Assembly: GCF_000172175.1 (NCBI RefSeq)
Contig: NZ_ABJL02000002.1
Span: 186,001 to 250,000, forward strand
Direction of reading: 5' to 3'
Origin: Bacteroides intestinalis DSM 17393
GTDB taxonomy: Bacteria; Bacteroidota; Bacteroidia; Bacteroidales; Bacteroidaceae
DNA: 64,000 bases
The position numbers were made by a program, and so were the translations under genes. Of the stretch, positions 8,052 to 17,800 are shown piece after piece. How positions within the stretch are numbered: the first letter of the stretch is position 1; each line of letters begins with the position of its first letter. Below the pieces are notes generated by a model. It saw only the letters and a list, made by a program, of their open reading frames with translations, was not told where the DNA came from and made no database searches.

Positions 8052-9302
8052 TTATTCGTAATATGCGTGATCTTTCGGGAAATCTTCTCCTCCCCATGCT
8101 TTCTTTGATGTCCAGGGCTGTGGCGCATCTGTCCAGAAAGGATCATCAGCAGCCAAACCTAATGGCAAGAAAGCAAGCGAAGCCAAATAAAGACTACCAT
8201 TATTGGTATACCAGTCTGAAATATTGGGTTGAGAACCATTAAAGCCTAATGTCAGATAACCTTCCGCATTGAAATTGCGGTTATCACCGAACATGCGTTG
8301 AATAACAGCTGTCATTGCCGCACGCACCTGTCCGGCAGGCAATTCTTTCGGTAGCCAGCCACGTAATGACAACAAGGCAAGAGGCTGTAACACACCGGTA
8401 CGATAAGTAATTGAACGGCCAAATACGGGGAAAGCACCTTCAGGAGAAACAAAGCGTTCCAATATCATACCGAAACGCTGCATACGCTTCAAAGCTTTCG
8501 GGAAGTTTCCGCCTTTCACATTCCAGATGTTTCTTTTTCCTCCATCCGTCATCACGTCAAGGCATTCCACATACATGGGGTGAAGCACAAAACTGTTATA
8601 ATAGTCAAATGCAAAATCTTCTCCGTCACTGTACCAACCATCGCCCACATACCACTCGTCTACTTTACGTAAAGCAGAAGTTATACGATAGTAATCGGTT
8701 TGGGCACCTGCCTTTTTCAGGAAGCATTCAACGGTTGAAGAGAATAACAACCAATTCGTATAAGGGGGATCTACCCGGCGCAATTGTTGGAACTCAGCAA
8801 TATATCGCTGTTTTGTCAAATCATCCAATGGAACCCATAAGGCATCATATCCACGCAAAAAGCTTTCAGCTATATAGGCAGCATCTACGAGAGGTTGTCC
8901 TTCCTTGCGCCATAACAGGTAATCTTTACTTTCCGGGTCCACTGATTGGGCATAACTCTTCAATGCCCACTCACGCAATTGTTTGCGCTGCTGACCTTCT
9001 GCCGTGTCATCATCAGGCAATGACAACCACGGAGCCAGTCCGGCCATCAACCTGCCGAAGCATTCCATATAAGTCACTCGTTTATCACGGCCATCCCATG
9101 TAGGACTTAACTCTACCATCATATTTTCCTGCAATTTACCTTCGCTCATATTGCTCAGTACAGGTGCAGCCATCTGATAGAGAATGCCTGTCCATAATTC
9201 ACGATCAGTCTTTACTTTTTCAGGTTTCTTTTTGGCCGATACATTAAGAGGTATCAGCAATGCTACGGTCAATAGTAGCCAAAGATATTTTCTTGTTTTC
9301 AT
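8052..9302 (-). CDS. DUF2264 family protein, GH154-like (putative beta-glucuronidase)
   Basis: The protein has 416 aa, a Sec signal (to about residue 23) and an alpha-helical barrel with DUF2264 features: YMECFGRLMAGLAPWL, then SKDYLLW, FAFDYYNSFVLHP and GRSITYRTGVLQPLAL. DUF2264 members include GH154, which was founded on a Bacteroides beta-glucuronidase acting on arabinogalactan side chains. I infer removal of glucuronic acid exposed after de-capping. It is first in a two-gene operon with BNR_4, behind a good promoter (9333-9341) and motif A (9362-9404). A much longer DUF2264 paralogue is at 22966. Catalytic residues of GH154 are not assigned from sequence here. Confidence 0.82.
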   Translation of the reverse strand: MKTRKYLWLLLTVALLIPLNVSAKKKPEKVKTDRELWTGILYQMAAPVLSNMSEGKLQENMMVELSPTWDGRDKRVTYMECFGRLMAGLAPWLSLPDDDTAEGQQRKQLREWALKSYAQSVDPESKDYLLWRKEGQPLVDAAYIAESFLRGYDALWVPLDDLTKQRYIAEFQQLRRVDPPYTNWLLFSSTVECFLKKAGAQTDYYRITSALRKVDEWYVGDGWYSDGEDFAFDYYNSFVLHPMYVECLDVMTDGGKRNIWNVKGGNFPKALKRMQRFGMILERFVSPEGAFPVFGRSITYRTGVLQPLALLSLRGWLPKELPAGQVRAAMTAVIQRMFGDNRNFNAEGYLTLGFNGSQPNISDWYTNNGSLYLASLAFLPLGLAADDPFWTDAPQPWTSKKAWGGEDFPKDHAYYE

Positions 9303-9332
9303 GATATTCTATATAAGTTGTTTTTCATTGTT

Positions 9333-9341
9333 GCAAATATA
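9333..9341 (-). promoter_or_regulatory. -7 promoter box of the GH154-BNR_4 operon
   Basis: The minus strand reads TATATTTGC, an exact TAnnTTTG match, about 31 bp before the ATG at 9302. A short inverted repeat (CGTTTC and GAAACG arms) occupies the space towards motif A. Confidence 0.7.
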
Positions 9342-9361
9342 TCCGTTTCATAAGAAAACGA

Positions 9362-9404
9362 ACTACTACAAATATTGCAAAAGAGGATATTTATCGGTCA
9401 TTTC
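9362..9404 (-). promoter_or_regulatory. Motif A, copy 2: candidate activator site
   Basis: Plus-strand reading: ACTACTAC, AAAT, TTGCAAAA, AGGA and GTCATTTC, the same order as at 5246-5289. It starts 21 bp beyond the -7 box. Confidence 0.55.
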
Positions 9405-9453
9405 CGCTATAAAATGCATAATTTTCAGGAAAATCTGGTCTTTTCCATCTTTT

Positions 9454-10305
9454 CTACTGCTTCTGATATACCCGTACATAGTCTATTTCATAGCGCATGG
9501 GGATTCCTTTATCATCAATCTCTCCACCGTTTATGCCACCAAGAGCTAAGTTCAACAAAAGATATTGAGGCTTGCGGAAAGGGTTCGTCCCTTTTCCGAT
9601 GGTGCCATTCACAGTTTCGCTCAAAGGAATTTCATTCAGCAATTCATCATCCAGATAGATTTTAATGGCCGTTTCATCCCAATCCATACGCCAGATGTGA
9701 AACTTATCCGCCCACGCCGGATCTTTATCTGTAAAATGAGTAAAAGGAATCGCTTTACTATTCCATTTGGCATTCCACTGTCGGTCAGTTCCCCAAGCGG
9801 CATTTGCCAGAATATGCGGTACGCCTTTGATGCGATAATATTCCATGATGTCGATTTCGCCACACGAAGGCCATTCCATACCGCTGCCCAATGTCCAGAT
9901 AGCAGGCCATGCCCCTCCGCTCACAGGAATCTTGGCGCGAACCTCGAATCTGCCATAAAGAAATTCTTTTTTACCGGACGTTGTGATGCACGAGGAAGTG
10001 TACTCGATAAACTCCCGCTTCTTCCGCCAATCGTTACTTCCGGCCTCATACCAGGGATTTCTACGCCCTTCCTCTTTTCGCGCTTCAATAATCAACTTTC
10101 CATCTTTGCAGTAAGCGTTGCCTTCCTGATACCACTGGGCTTCTTCATTACGTGCAAAACCATTATCATAACTCCACACAGCCGTATCCGGAAGACCGTC
10201 TGCGTTGAACTCATCACTCCACACTAATTGCCACTCCGTTTGGCCGGACAGCCCTACCGGAATAAGCAAAAATAGCAGGAACAGACTTCTTGTTACTATT
10301 TTCAT
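9454..10305 (-). CDS. GH16 endo-beta-glycanase (candidate endo-beta-1,3-galactanase)
   Basis: The 283-aa protein has a Sec signal (ends near LSGQ) followed by one GH16 jelly roll. The family signature GEIDIMEY gives nucleophile Glu150, Asp152 and acid/base Glu155. Other conserved parts are LVWSDEFN, YGRFEVRAKIP, GAWPAIWTLG and YEIDYVRVYQ. The EIDIME form (with the extra Met) is the laminarinase-like GH16 type, a group that includes endo-beta-1,3-glucanases and the endo-beta-1,3-galactanases of arabinogalactan loci. The neighbouring GH43_24-type gene supports galactan, but laminarin-type glucan is not excluded. It lies 62 bp downstream of that gene, in a gap holding a 12-bp perfect palindrome (10339-10350). 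Confidence 0.88.
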   Translation of the reverse strand: MKIVTRSLFLLFLLIPVGLSGQTEWQLVWSDEFNADGLPDTAVWSYDNGFARNEEAQWYQEGNAYCKDGKLIIEARKEEGRRNPWYEAGSNDWRKKREFIEYTSSCITTSGKKEFLYGRFEVRAKIPVSGGAWPAIWTLGSGMEWPSCGEIDIMEYYRIKGVPHILANAAWGTDRQWNAKWNSKAIPFTHFTDKDPAWADKFHIWRMDWDETAIKIYLDDELLNEIPLSETVNGTIGKGTNPFRKPQYLLLNLALGGINGGEIDDKGIPMRYEIDYVRVYQKQ

Positions 10306-10367
10306 TCAAGTTCACATTTTACAGATTTATACTACCGATTCTTATAAGAAATACGAATATAAGAAAT

Positions 10368-11537
10368 TCACCACTTATCCAACCATTCAATAAACGGAAT
10401 TCCTTTTTCACTAAACTGTATAGGTAGCCAAATGTGTCCGGAATACATCAGACTCTTCGGTTTCCAAACATCAGCCATAAATATAAAGCGGTTCTCCGGT
10501 AGCTCCAATACGAACGTACTTTGTCCACCAAAAGTTTTTTCACTGTTCTGCCCGCGGCACGGATTAGGATATTGCTCCCATGGTCCCCAAATGGAAGAAG
10601 CCGAAAACATACGAGCTTCATTAGGAATCCACCCAGTACATCCGGAAGTTATCATCCAATACATATTGCCTTTCTTGAATATGGCCGGTGCCTCATTATG
10701 TCCACCGGGAAAAATACGAATATAACGTCCTGAATGCCCCAAATAATCATCAGTTAATTCCGCAATATGCAAAGTCAAATTCTCTTCCGAAGAATAAATG
10801 TGATAAGCTTTACCATCGTCATCCACAAATAAAGTCATATCACGAGACATTTGCCCTCCTTTTAAATCGCGTTTCACAAATAATCCCCGGTTAACAGCTT
10901 CATACCATTCCGGAGTCCACCATTTTTGATACTTCTCCATATTCCATGCCAGCTTACGGTCTGCTTCAGGCATATTTTCAGGATAGATGTCGGGGTTCAC
11001 TCGTCCGGAACGAACAAAACGATAAGGACCCTCCGGTTTATCACTGATGGCTACAGCTGCACGGGCAGGTCCATAGCCTTGACCTTTCAGTTCCAAATGG
11101 AACCACATTACAAATTTCCCGGTCCTCTCATTATATATCACTTTGGGGCGCTCCATGATGCAACCACGTTCAATATCATTGCCGGGTTCTTCGGAGACAG
11201 CGAGTGCTACGCCCTTGTAAGTCCAATTATGCAAATCGGAAGATGTATAACAGTTCACTCCCACTTCGGTAGTGAACCCCTCTTTGGGACGATGTTCACC
11301 GAACCAGTAATATAGTCCGTTGTGAAACAAAATGCCACCACCGTGGGCGTTAATATAATTTCCATCCGTATCATTCCACACAGCCTTCACTTGCGGAGAA
11401 TTATCCACCTGCTTATGAGTGCTTACTTCATGAGTGACATCCATTGCATTATGCGCAAATTCCGTATTTTGTCCGAAAAAACAGAATGCATTGCCCACTG
11501 TAAAAAGCAATACGAAAAGTAATTTCATTTTTCTCAT
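10368..11537 (-). CDS. GH43 subfamily 24-like exo-beta-1,3-galactanase
   Basis: The open frame starts at 11621, but that would overlap the upstream gene; the ATG at 11537 begins a good signal peptide. The protein (about 389 aa) shows features of the exo-beta-1,3-galactanase branch of GH43: INAHGGGILFHNGLYYWFGE, IMERPKVIYN (Glu near 129), SRDMTLFVDDDGKAYHIYSSE (Asp near 233), NEAPAIF (acid Glu near 282) and SGCTGWIPN. In this branch the usual N-terminal base Asp is replaced, as also seen here in the HGGGI strand. These enzymes release galactose from the beta-1,3-galactan backbone and can bypass beta-1,6 branches. It is the strongest substrate marker in the region and points to type II arabinogalactan. 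It follows the lipoprotein gene by 19 bp. Confidence 0.88.
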   Translation of the reverse strand: MRKMKLLFVLLFTVGNAFCFFGQNTEFAHNAMDVTHEVSTHKQVDNSPQVKAVWNDTDGNYINAHGGGILFHNGLYYWFGEHRPKEGFTTEVGVNCYTSSDLHNWTYKGVALAVSEEPGNDIERGCIMERPKVIYNERTGKFVMWFHLELKGQGYGPARAAVAISDKPEGPYRFVRSGRVNPDIYPENMPEADRKLAWNMEKYQKWWTPEWYEAVNRGLFVKRDLKGGQMSRDMTLFVDDDGKAYHIYSSEENLTLHIAELTDDYLGHSGRYIRIFPGGHNEAPAIFKKGNMYWMITSGCTGWIPNEARMFSASSIWGPWEQYPNPCRGQNSEKTFGGQSTFVLELPENRFIFMADVWKPKSLMYSGHIWLPIQFSEKGIPFIEWLDKW

Positions 11538-11556
11538 ACACGTAATCTTATGTGGT

Positions 11557-12639
11557 TTACTCAATAACTGCTCCAAGCAGATGAATATATTTGATTTTCT
11601 TATCTTGAAGTAATAAAGCAAGCCTATGAGCTTTCTCTATTTCTTCTACAGAAAGTTCTATTTCTCCCAAATTTTCTAGCCACTGAAACAAAAATCTGCA
11701 AAAACTAGTTCCAAGAGGAGTATCAAAGGCTATTCTGAGTTCATTTGCCGACCTTCCATCTACAAAGAAAACAGGAACAAAATGGAGATTACCGCCAATT
11801 GAGGCAAACATGGTAGAACTGACAGAGAAATCACCCAACACCACTTGGGACAAGCACAATGCACCATCATAATCCGCTACCAGATAGCCGAATCCACCAT
11901 TCAAATTACGGAAACCCAGTTTGCCCGGAATAGGCACAAAATCATTCGTTTCGTAAGACTTCACACCTGCCTGAACTGAAGCATCTGACAACACTTCAAG
12001 ATAAAAAGAGCCTCCCAACCGTCTTCCTATAGCTTCCAAAACAGGTTCAATAGCATCAGTCACGAACTCTCCAACCGGCACCTGACTACCTTCCCATTCC
12101 ACTGTTTCCACCGAAGGGTTAAGCATGCCCATATTCAGAGATTGCTTATTGAATTCAAAGAGATACCTCTTTCCTATAAATTTTGAAAAGGCAGTATAGG
12201 TCCATTCCAGTACAATAATACCCTCCCGGCAAGTTCCTTTTACAATCAAATCGTATTCAGCTTTCTTTATGCTTCCTTCAAAAGTAACCAACTCCGAAGA
12301 AGCAACAGCATCCACTTTTACGATAATATTTTCAAATGCCGGATAGATGCCTTCTACAGGTAAGTTCGGCCAAAGAGGAGGCATTTCCAATGTCATCTTC
12401 CTACTGCCATCAACCTCACCTACATTATCATCATAAGAAGCATCTAGTGTCAGAGAAATATTTCCTAAAGCAGGCATGTCCACACCGTTGAAAGTCATTT
12501 TCACCTGCTCCACAGCATAATTTCCACAAACGCTTTCAATATTCATAATCGCTGGCGTTTCTTTATCATCGCAAGCGCTTAAGATGCCTATATATAATAC
12601 ACTACATAATACCAGAAAAAAATAGTTCACATCTTTCAT
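11557..12639 (-). CDS. PUL-encoded lipoprotein of unknown fold (possibly DUF4925-like)
   Basis: The 360-aa protein starts with a signal ending in a lipobox (ILSAC, Cys near 23) followed by DDKE, which suggests surface export. The rest shows alternating beta-strand patterns in two halves: an N-terminal part with VKMTFNGVDMPALGNISLTLDASYDDN, and a C-terminal part rich in glycine and aromatic residues (GKLGFRNLNGGFGYLVADYDGAL). It ends in a helical stretch. I do not recognise catalytic motifs. Its place directly after SusD matches that of surface glycan-binding proteins. The resemblance to DUF4925 lipoproteins is a recollection, not a tested match. It is separated from susD by a 222-bp gap with a strong stem-loop, so it may be expressed at a lower level than SusC/SusD. 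Confidence 0.65.
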   Translation of the reverse strand: MKDVNYFFLVLCSVLYIGILSACDDKETPAIMNIESVCGNYAVEQVKMTFNGVDMPALGNISLTLDASYDDNVGEVDGSRKMTLEMPPLWPNLPVEGIYPAFENIIVKVDAVASSELVTFEGSIKKAEYDLIVKGTCREGIIVLEWTYTAFSKFIGKRYLFEFNKQSLNMGMLNPSVETVEWEGSQVPVGEFVTDAIEPVLEAIGRRLGGSFYLEVLSDASVQAGVKSYETNDFVPIPGKLGFRNLNGGFGYLVADYDGALCLSQVVLGDFSVSSTMFASIGGNLHFVPVFFVDGRSANELRIAFDTPLGTSFCRFLFQWLENLGEIELSVEEIEKAHRLALLLQDKKIKYIHLLGAVIE

Positions 12640-12804
12640 GACCTATTGATATTAGATTTAACTTGATCCTTACTCTAAATCATCCTATAATATCCCTCAA
12701 CCAATCCTCCTTTTTAATAGCAAAAAGCCCACCCTTCTTCAATTGAAAAGCAGGCTCTCCCAAAACCTATTGTAAACGAATGATTTAACAATATCTTTAC
12801 TAAT

Positions 12805-12841
12805 CTACGTTGTTATAGGAATTAGTTCTATAACAACGTAG
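12805..12841. terminator. 14-bp perfect stem-loop after susD (terminator or attenuating hairpin)
   Basis: Arms 12805-12818 and 12828-12841 pair perfectly around a 9-nt loop, 21 bp beyond the SusD stop. There is no long T run on the minus strand, so it may be a partial terminator or an mRNA-stabilising 3' hairpin that raises susCD over downstream genes. Confidence 0.65.
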
Positions 12842-12861
12842 AAATAGGATGTTTTCATAAA

Positions 12862-14874
12862 TTAATTTGTCTTCTCTTCATCAGCAACAGCTTCCTCCCA
12901 ATTAGTAAACATTGGAACAGAATCATCGTAACCGTCATATCCATAGTTCTGACGAAGTGTAGCGCCGATATTAGCTGTAATAGCCGAATTAGGTACAGGC
13001 CAGAACATATTATGCTTACTAACCTGATAATTAAACTGTTTTCCAGAGAATATCGGACCATTATTGAAAAGGCTGTAACGCGTACAACGTTTGTACCAAT
13101 AACTACCACCACTCAAATCAGTACCAGTTTGTTTATCCCAAGTGGACAAATCGTAAGTTTCACCCCACTCATCAGGCTGGCCACTACGAGCCAAACACCA
13201 GGAAATACGGGTCAATTCAGGTTGACGCCATTCTTCCAGATAGAGTTCACGAGCACGTTCGTCAGTAATATCACCGATGGTAACCGTAGTAAACATCTTC
13301 TTGGCATTAGCGCGACGACGAACAGCATTTACATCATCGGCTGCACCTGTTGTATTGCCTTGATAGAATTTAGCCTCCGCACGAAGTAGATAAGTCTCTG
13401 CAAGACGGAATAAATAGAGATCACCGTTAGAACAAGCATTACCTTTTGTTGCGCCATTGAACTGATTGGCACCCATATTTTCTTCAGCAGCAGCATCTTT
13501 AATGTAAACCTTATACAAAGGAGTAGGATACCAACTGCGAATCGTATCAAGACAGAGTAACTCTCCTTTTTTCACACTACTTTTACCATCTTCACTCGTC
13601 CAGTCTTCCGGCGCATAAAGCGTCATGTTCTGACCATAGAATGCTGATGATGGATTATTATACTTAAGGTCTTCCATTTCCACCCAGTTACCCACAGCAC
13701 GATTGTGGCGCAAGTCTTGCGTATCTTCCTCTCCGTCATAGCGCCAAATAGTCTGGTTGTAGTGGCGGGAAGTACGGAAACAACCGATACCACGTCCCAA
13801 TGCACGTACCCAATCTAACTCTTCATTATACTTGCCATCAGTACGTGAATAGTTGTATGTAGGGGCACTTAGCTTATGCGGATCCATGATAACACTATTG
13901 GACCAGTGTACACACATAGCGCGCATTAGCGGATAATTTATCCAGCTCTGACTATGAAAGTTCAAGATAGGCATAATGGTCTCCTTGTTTTCAGCAATAG
14001 ACACATTTTCACCACGATGAAGGTCCCAAACCACATTACGTTCTACAGGCCAAGTAGTACTATTACCAGTAACCAGCGAACCAAACGGAGCATCCATCAA
14101 CTTCAAACCATGATTATTGATCAAGTCAGTAGCCATATCTTCCGCCTTCTTATACTCACCCGTTACAAGATAACATTTGATAAGTAGTTGCATACAAGCT
14201 TCCTGATTCACCGTACCCATATAAGACATATCTTTTTGAGCCGGCACATTTTGAACGGCAAACTCCAAATCGTGTACCAACATCTGGAAAATCGCCTCCT
14301 TGCTTGTAGATTTATAGTTTTGCTTAGGTACCTCGATAATCTTCGTCACCAAGGGAATGTCACCGAATAATAATGCCTGATGATAGTAGCCATAAGCGCG
14401 GTGAAAATAAGCACGTCCTTTGTATTCGTTACGTACTTTTTCATCCAAGCTCTGCACTTGGTCTACATATGAAAGCACAGTATTGGCAAATTTAATACTG
14501 GTCCACCCGCGGTCCCAAAAACGGCTCATTGCATTCTCGTCACCACCACCTTTCATACCGCTGGTCGGTGTAATCTTATTGGCGAAATCGTCCATAAAAA
14601 AGCCTGCATCCGTCTTTGCATACAAACCTATATCAGTCATAAAATAGAGTGAAGCAATCGGAAGTACGTTTCCGTTACCATCCATCAACATTTCCTTAAG
14701 TCCCAAATCGCACATAGCCATTGCCGAACGCAGACCTGATTCTGTAGTATACGTATTTCCCGGATTATAGAATGATAAGGGATCTTGTTCTAGGAAGCTG
14801 TCCGAACAGCTTGCCAGCATGGCGGCCGAAGCTAAAACCATACATCCCCTTACTAATTTATTCATCTTTTTCAT
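12862..14874 (-). CDS. SusD-like glycan-binding lipoprotein (SusD-1)
   Basis: SusD proteins form the lid over the SusC channel at the cell surface and bind the oligosaccharide. The lipobox is MLASC (Cys near 23), followed by SDSFLEQDP, typical of the family's mature start. The N-terminal TPR-like SusD region is seen in VRNEYKGRAYFHRAYGYYHQALLFGDIPLVT. The C-terminal RagB/SusD half is seen in LYLFRLAETYLLRAEAKFYQGNTTGAADDVNAVRRRA (here given only as landmarks) and MFWPVPNSAI near the end. At 670 aa it is longer than the usual 500-600 aa. It follows SusC-1 by 15 bp and is surely its partner. Confidence 0.95.
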   Translation of the reverse strand: MKKMNKLVRGCMVLASAAMLASCSDSFLEQDPLSFYNPGNTYTTESGLRSAMAMCDLGLKEMLMDGNGNVLPIASLYFMTDIGLYAKTDAGFFMDDFANKITPTSGMKGGGDENAMSRFWDRGWTSIKFANTVLSYVDQVQSLDEKVRNEYKGRAYFHRAYGYYHQALLFGDIPLVTKIIEVPKQNYKSTSKEAIFQMLVHDLEFAVQNVPAQKDMSYMGTVNQEACMQLLIKCYLVTGEYKKAEDMATDLINNHGLKLMDAPFGSLVTGNSTTWPVERNVVWDLHRGENVSIAENKETIMPILNFHSQSWINYPLMRAMCVHWSNSVIMDPHKLSAPTYNYSRTDGKYNEELDWVRALGRGIGCFRTSRHYNQTIWRYDGEEDTQDLRHNRAVGNWVEMEDLKYNNPSSAFYGQNMTLYAPEDWTSEDGKSSVKKGELLCLDTIRSWYPTPLYKVYIKDAAAEENMGANQFNGATKGNACSNGDLYLFRLAETYLLRAEAKFYQGNTTGAADDVNAVRRRANAKKMFTTVTIGDITDERARELYLEEWRQPELTRISWCLARSGQPDEWGETYDLSTWDKQTGTDLSGGSYWYKRCTRYSLFNNGPIFSGKQFNYQVSKHNMFWPVPNSAITANIGATLRQNYGYDGYDDSVPMFTNWEEAVADEEKTN

Positions 14875-14889
14875 ATTGTCTTTCAGTTA

Positions 14890-17800
14890 TTAGAGTGTTA
14901 TATTCAAACCAAAATTAAAGGTACGAGTAGCCAAGCCACCTGTTTCAGGATCACCATATTCCCAACCGGAGATAGTACACACATTTTTAACGCTTGCAGT
15001 CACACGAACCTTATCAATCATATATTTCTTCGTCCATCTCTGAGGCAACGTGTAGCCAACGGTAATATCATCCAAACGAACAAAGTTACGGTTGTAAAGT
15101 TTGTCCACCCCGGAAGCCAAACCTGTATTAGGACCTACAGCATTCAGACGGCAGTAATCATTAGTAGGGTTGTCGGGCGTCCAATATTCTTTCGTTGGCA
15201 TATTGAAGCCGTTAAGTACCTGTGATCCACCGTTATCCTGATTCAGCCAGTAACCATTTGTACTCTTATGCCCCATATAAGAATAGAGTGAGAATGAGAA
15301 AGTCAAATCCTTCCACAAAGTGAATTCATTACGTATATTCCAATAAATGGGGGGAGTCGTGGTTCCAAGATAAGTTTTGTCGTTATCGTTGTAAACAGGC
15401 ACACGTGTGCCGTCTTCCAGAATCTTATCGTCTTCCGTATAGCGATTCACTACTTTAGGATCACCCGGTTTCTGACCTACCAAAGCTGCAGCAGCAATGT
15501 CCTCAGGATTATTCTGCCAAACACCATCAGTTTCGTAATACCAGATGGTGCCAATAGGCTGTCCGATGTACCAATTGTTAGAAGTATCGTCCCGTTCCAC
15601 ACCGTTTTCGTCATAGTCGTAATAGATGTGGTTGATACGATTCTTGTTAATAGAGAAACCAGCAGAAGTATTCCATGTAAAGTCTTTAGTCTCGATATTA
15701 GTAGAGTTCAAGGCTATTTCAAAACCCTGGTTCTGCACTTCACCCAAGTTAGTGGTGATAGTACTGAAACCGGAGAAACTCGGCAGACGTTGCCCCATAA
15801 TCATATCAGTAGTCTTCTTGAAATAGTAGTCAAGGCTACCGGTCAAGCGGCCACCCAGTACAGAGAAATCTACTCCGGCATTCCAAGCTTTCGTCGTTTC
15901 CCATTGCAGATTAGGAGCAGCCAGACGGTCCATATACAAAGGATTAATTACTGTTGAAGTTCCGTTGTTAACATAAACCATACCAGTACCTCCCAAATTC
16001 AGGTTGGCCAACGTTTTGTATACGTCACCAAAATCACGGTTACCATTGGTACCCCAAGACAAACGTAACTTTAGCATATCCAGCCACTTCTCAGTACCTT
16101 TCATAAATTTTTCGTTCGAAACAGTCCAACCTAAACCTACCGAACCAAAGTTACCCCAAGGATTCTTGGCTCCGAAGCCTGCATAACCATCGCGACGGAA
16201 CGTACCGGTAAACATATAGCGATCATTGTAGCTATAGAACAAACGACCCAGATAAGAAGCAGCTGTATAGTGCGTATCATTAGTAGAGAAAGAACTCTGC
16301 TCCTTATTAGCACCACCAGTATAATGGAAACCCAGTGCATCACTCGGTGTAATGTTACGGGCATTGATTTTGTCATTCCAAGTACGATGTTCTTCGGCTT
16401 CTTGTACCAAAGTCACTGTAAAATGATGGGTATCAGCAAAAGTACGGTCCCAAGTAATAGTATTATTCAAGTTCCAGTCAAAGTTTTTGGACCATTCACG
16501 GTTCACACCACGGCTGGATGCCGAAGCATCAGGTAGGTCGGCCGACATAAAATAACGATCGTAGAACCACTGATAACGCGGAGCAATGTTAAACTGATAA
16601 GTGAAACCCAGAGGCAATGTAATCTTGGCATTGAAAATAGTGTTTAACACTGTATATCCTTTTTCCAAATCATAGTATTGACGGTCGAAGTAGTAGTTGT
16701 AACCACCGTTAGTGGGCAATCCACTCATAGGATATTGCTGATAACCACCTTTTTCGTCATACATAGAAGCATAAGGAGAGTTACGCAACATATTAGCATC
16801 CCAATAGTTACTACCCAATGAAACTTGGATATCACCGTCAGAGCGATCCTGGAAGTTCACATTCGCACCAATCTCCAACCAGTCAGTAATCTTAGCACTA
16901 ATCTTCATATTCGAACGGAATGCATGATATTCATTACCTTGTACGGCACCTTCATTATCCATGTAACCAACAGACAAATAGTAGTTAACCCTATCAGTAG
17001 CACCTGAAATACTGGCGTTGTAATCTTGATTGATACCAGTACGGAAAGTAGCATCATACCAGTCAAAAGTTTTGCCGGACAAGAAATTATTGAATACCAG
17101 CGGAGAAACATCCAACGTCAAACGACGTGCAAATAAACTAAGTGCGGATTCACCATCAGAAGGTCCGAAACCACTTACACCAGCAGCGGATGCCCAAGCA
17201 TCTTGCTCTGCAGTTGTCATATTCGCGGGATTGTCATAATAACCTTGCGGATAAGCAGCACTCATATTGCCACTTCCATCTTTTGCCATCACATTGTAGT
17301 AGCCATAAAGTCCGTTTTCACCTTGTCCATAAGTATTCACCATCTTATACCAGTCCTGACGATAACGCAGGTAACCGCTAGCACTGTAATAATCACGATA
17401 AGCCGACTTCTTATTAACAGCCAAGTTAGCACTTACGTTGATGACCGGCTTGCCTTGTTTACCTTTCTTAGTAGTAATGATAATAACACCGGCAGCAGCT
17501 TTGGCACCATAAATAGCAGCAGAAGAAGCATCTTTCAATACGTCAATCTGACCGATATCATCCGGATTGATTTCTGAAAGTTCACCATAGAAAGCCATAC
17601 CATCCAGTACAATCATCGGTTTGGCATCCGTACCCAATGAGTTCTTACCACGCAATGAAATAGATGCATCGCTACCTTTTGCAGAAGCATCGTAACCAAT
17701 CTGCAAACCAGGAGTACCACGTAACACATCTTGTACAGATGCAGGATTCGAGTCAGCTATTTTACTGGGATTGATCTGTACAACCGATCCTGTAAGGTCT

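Noticed and set aside
8411..10227. Plus-strand frames of 230 and 220 aa opposite the GH154-like and GH16 genes
   Set aside because: Both lie wholly within well-supported genes on the other strand.
10339..10350. 12-bp perfect palindrome TTCTTATAAGAA before GH16
   Set aside because: It is short, AT-rich and occurs once, so chance is a sufficient explanation.
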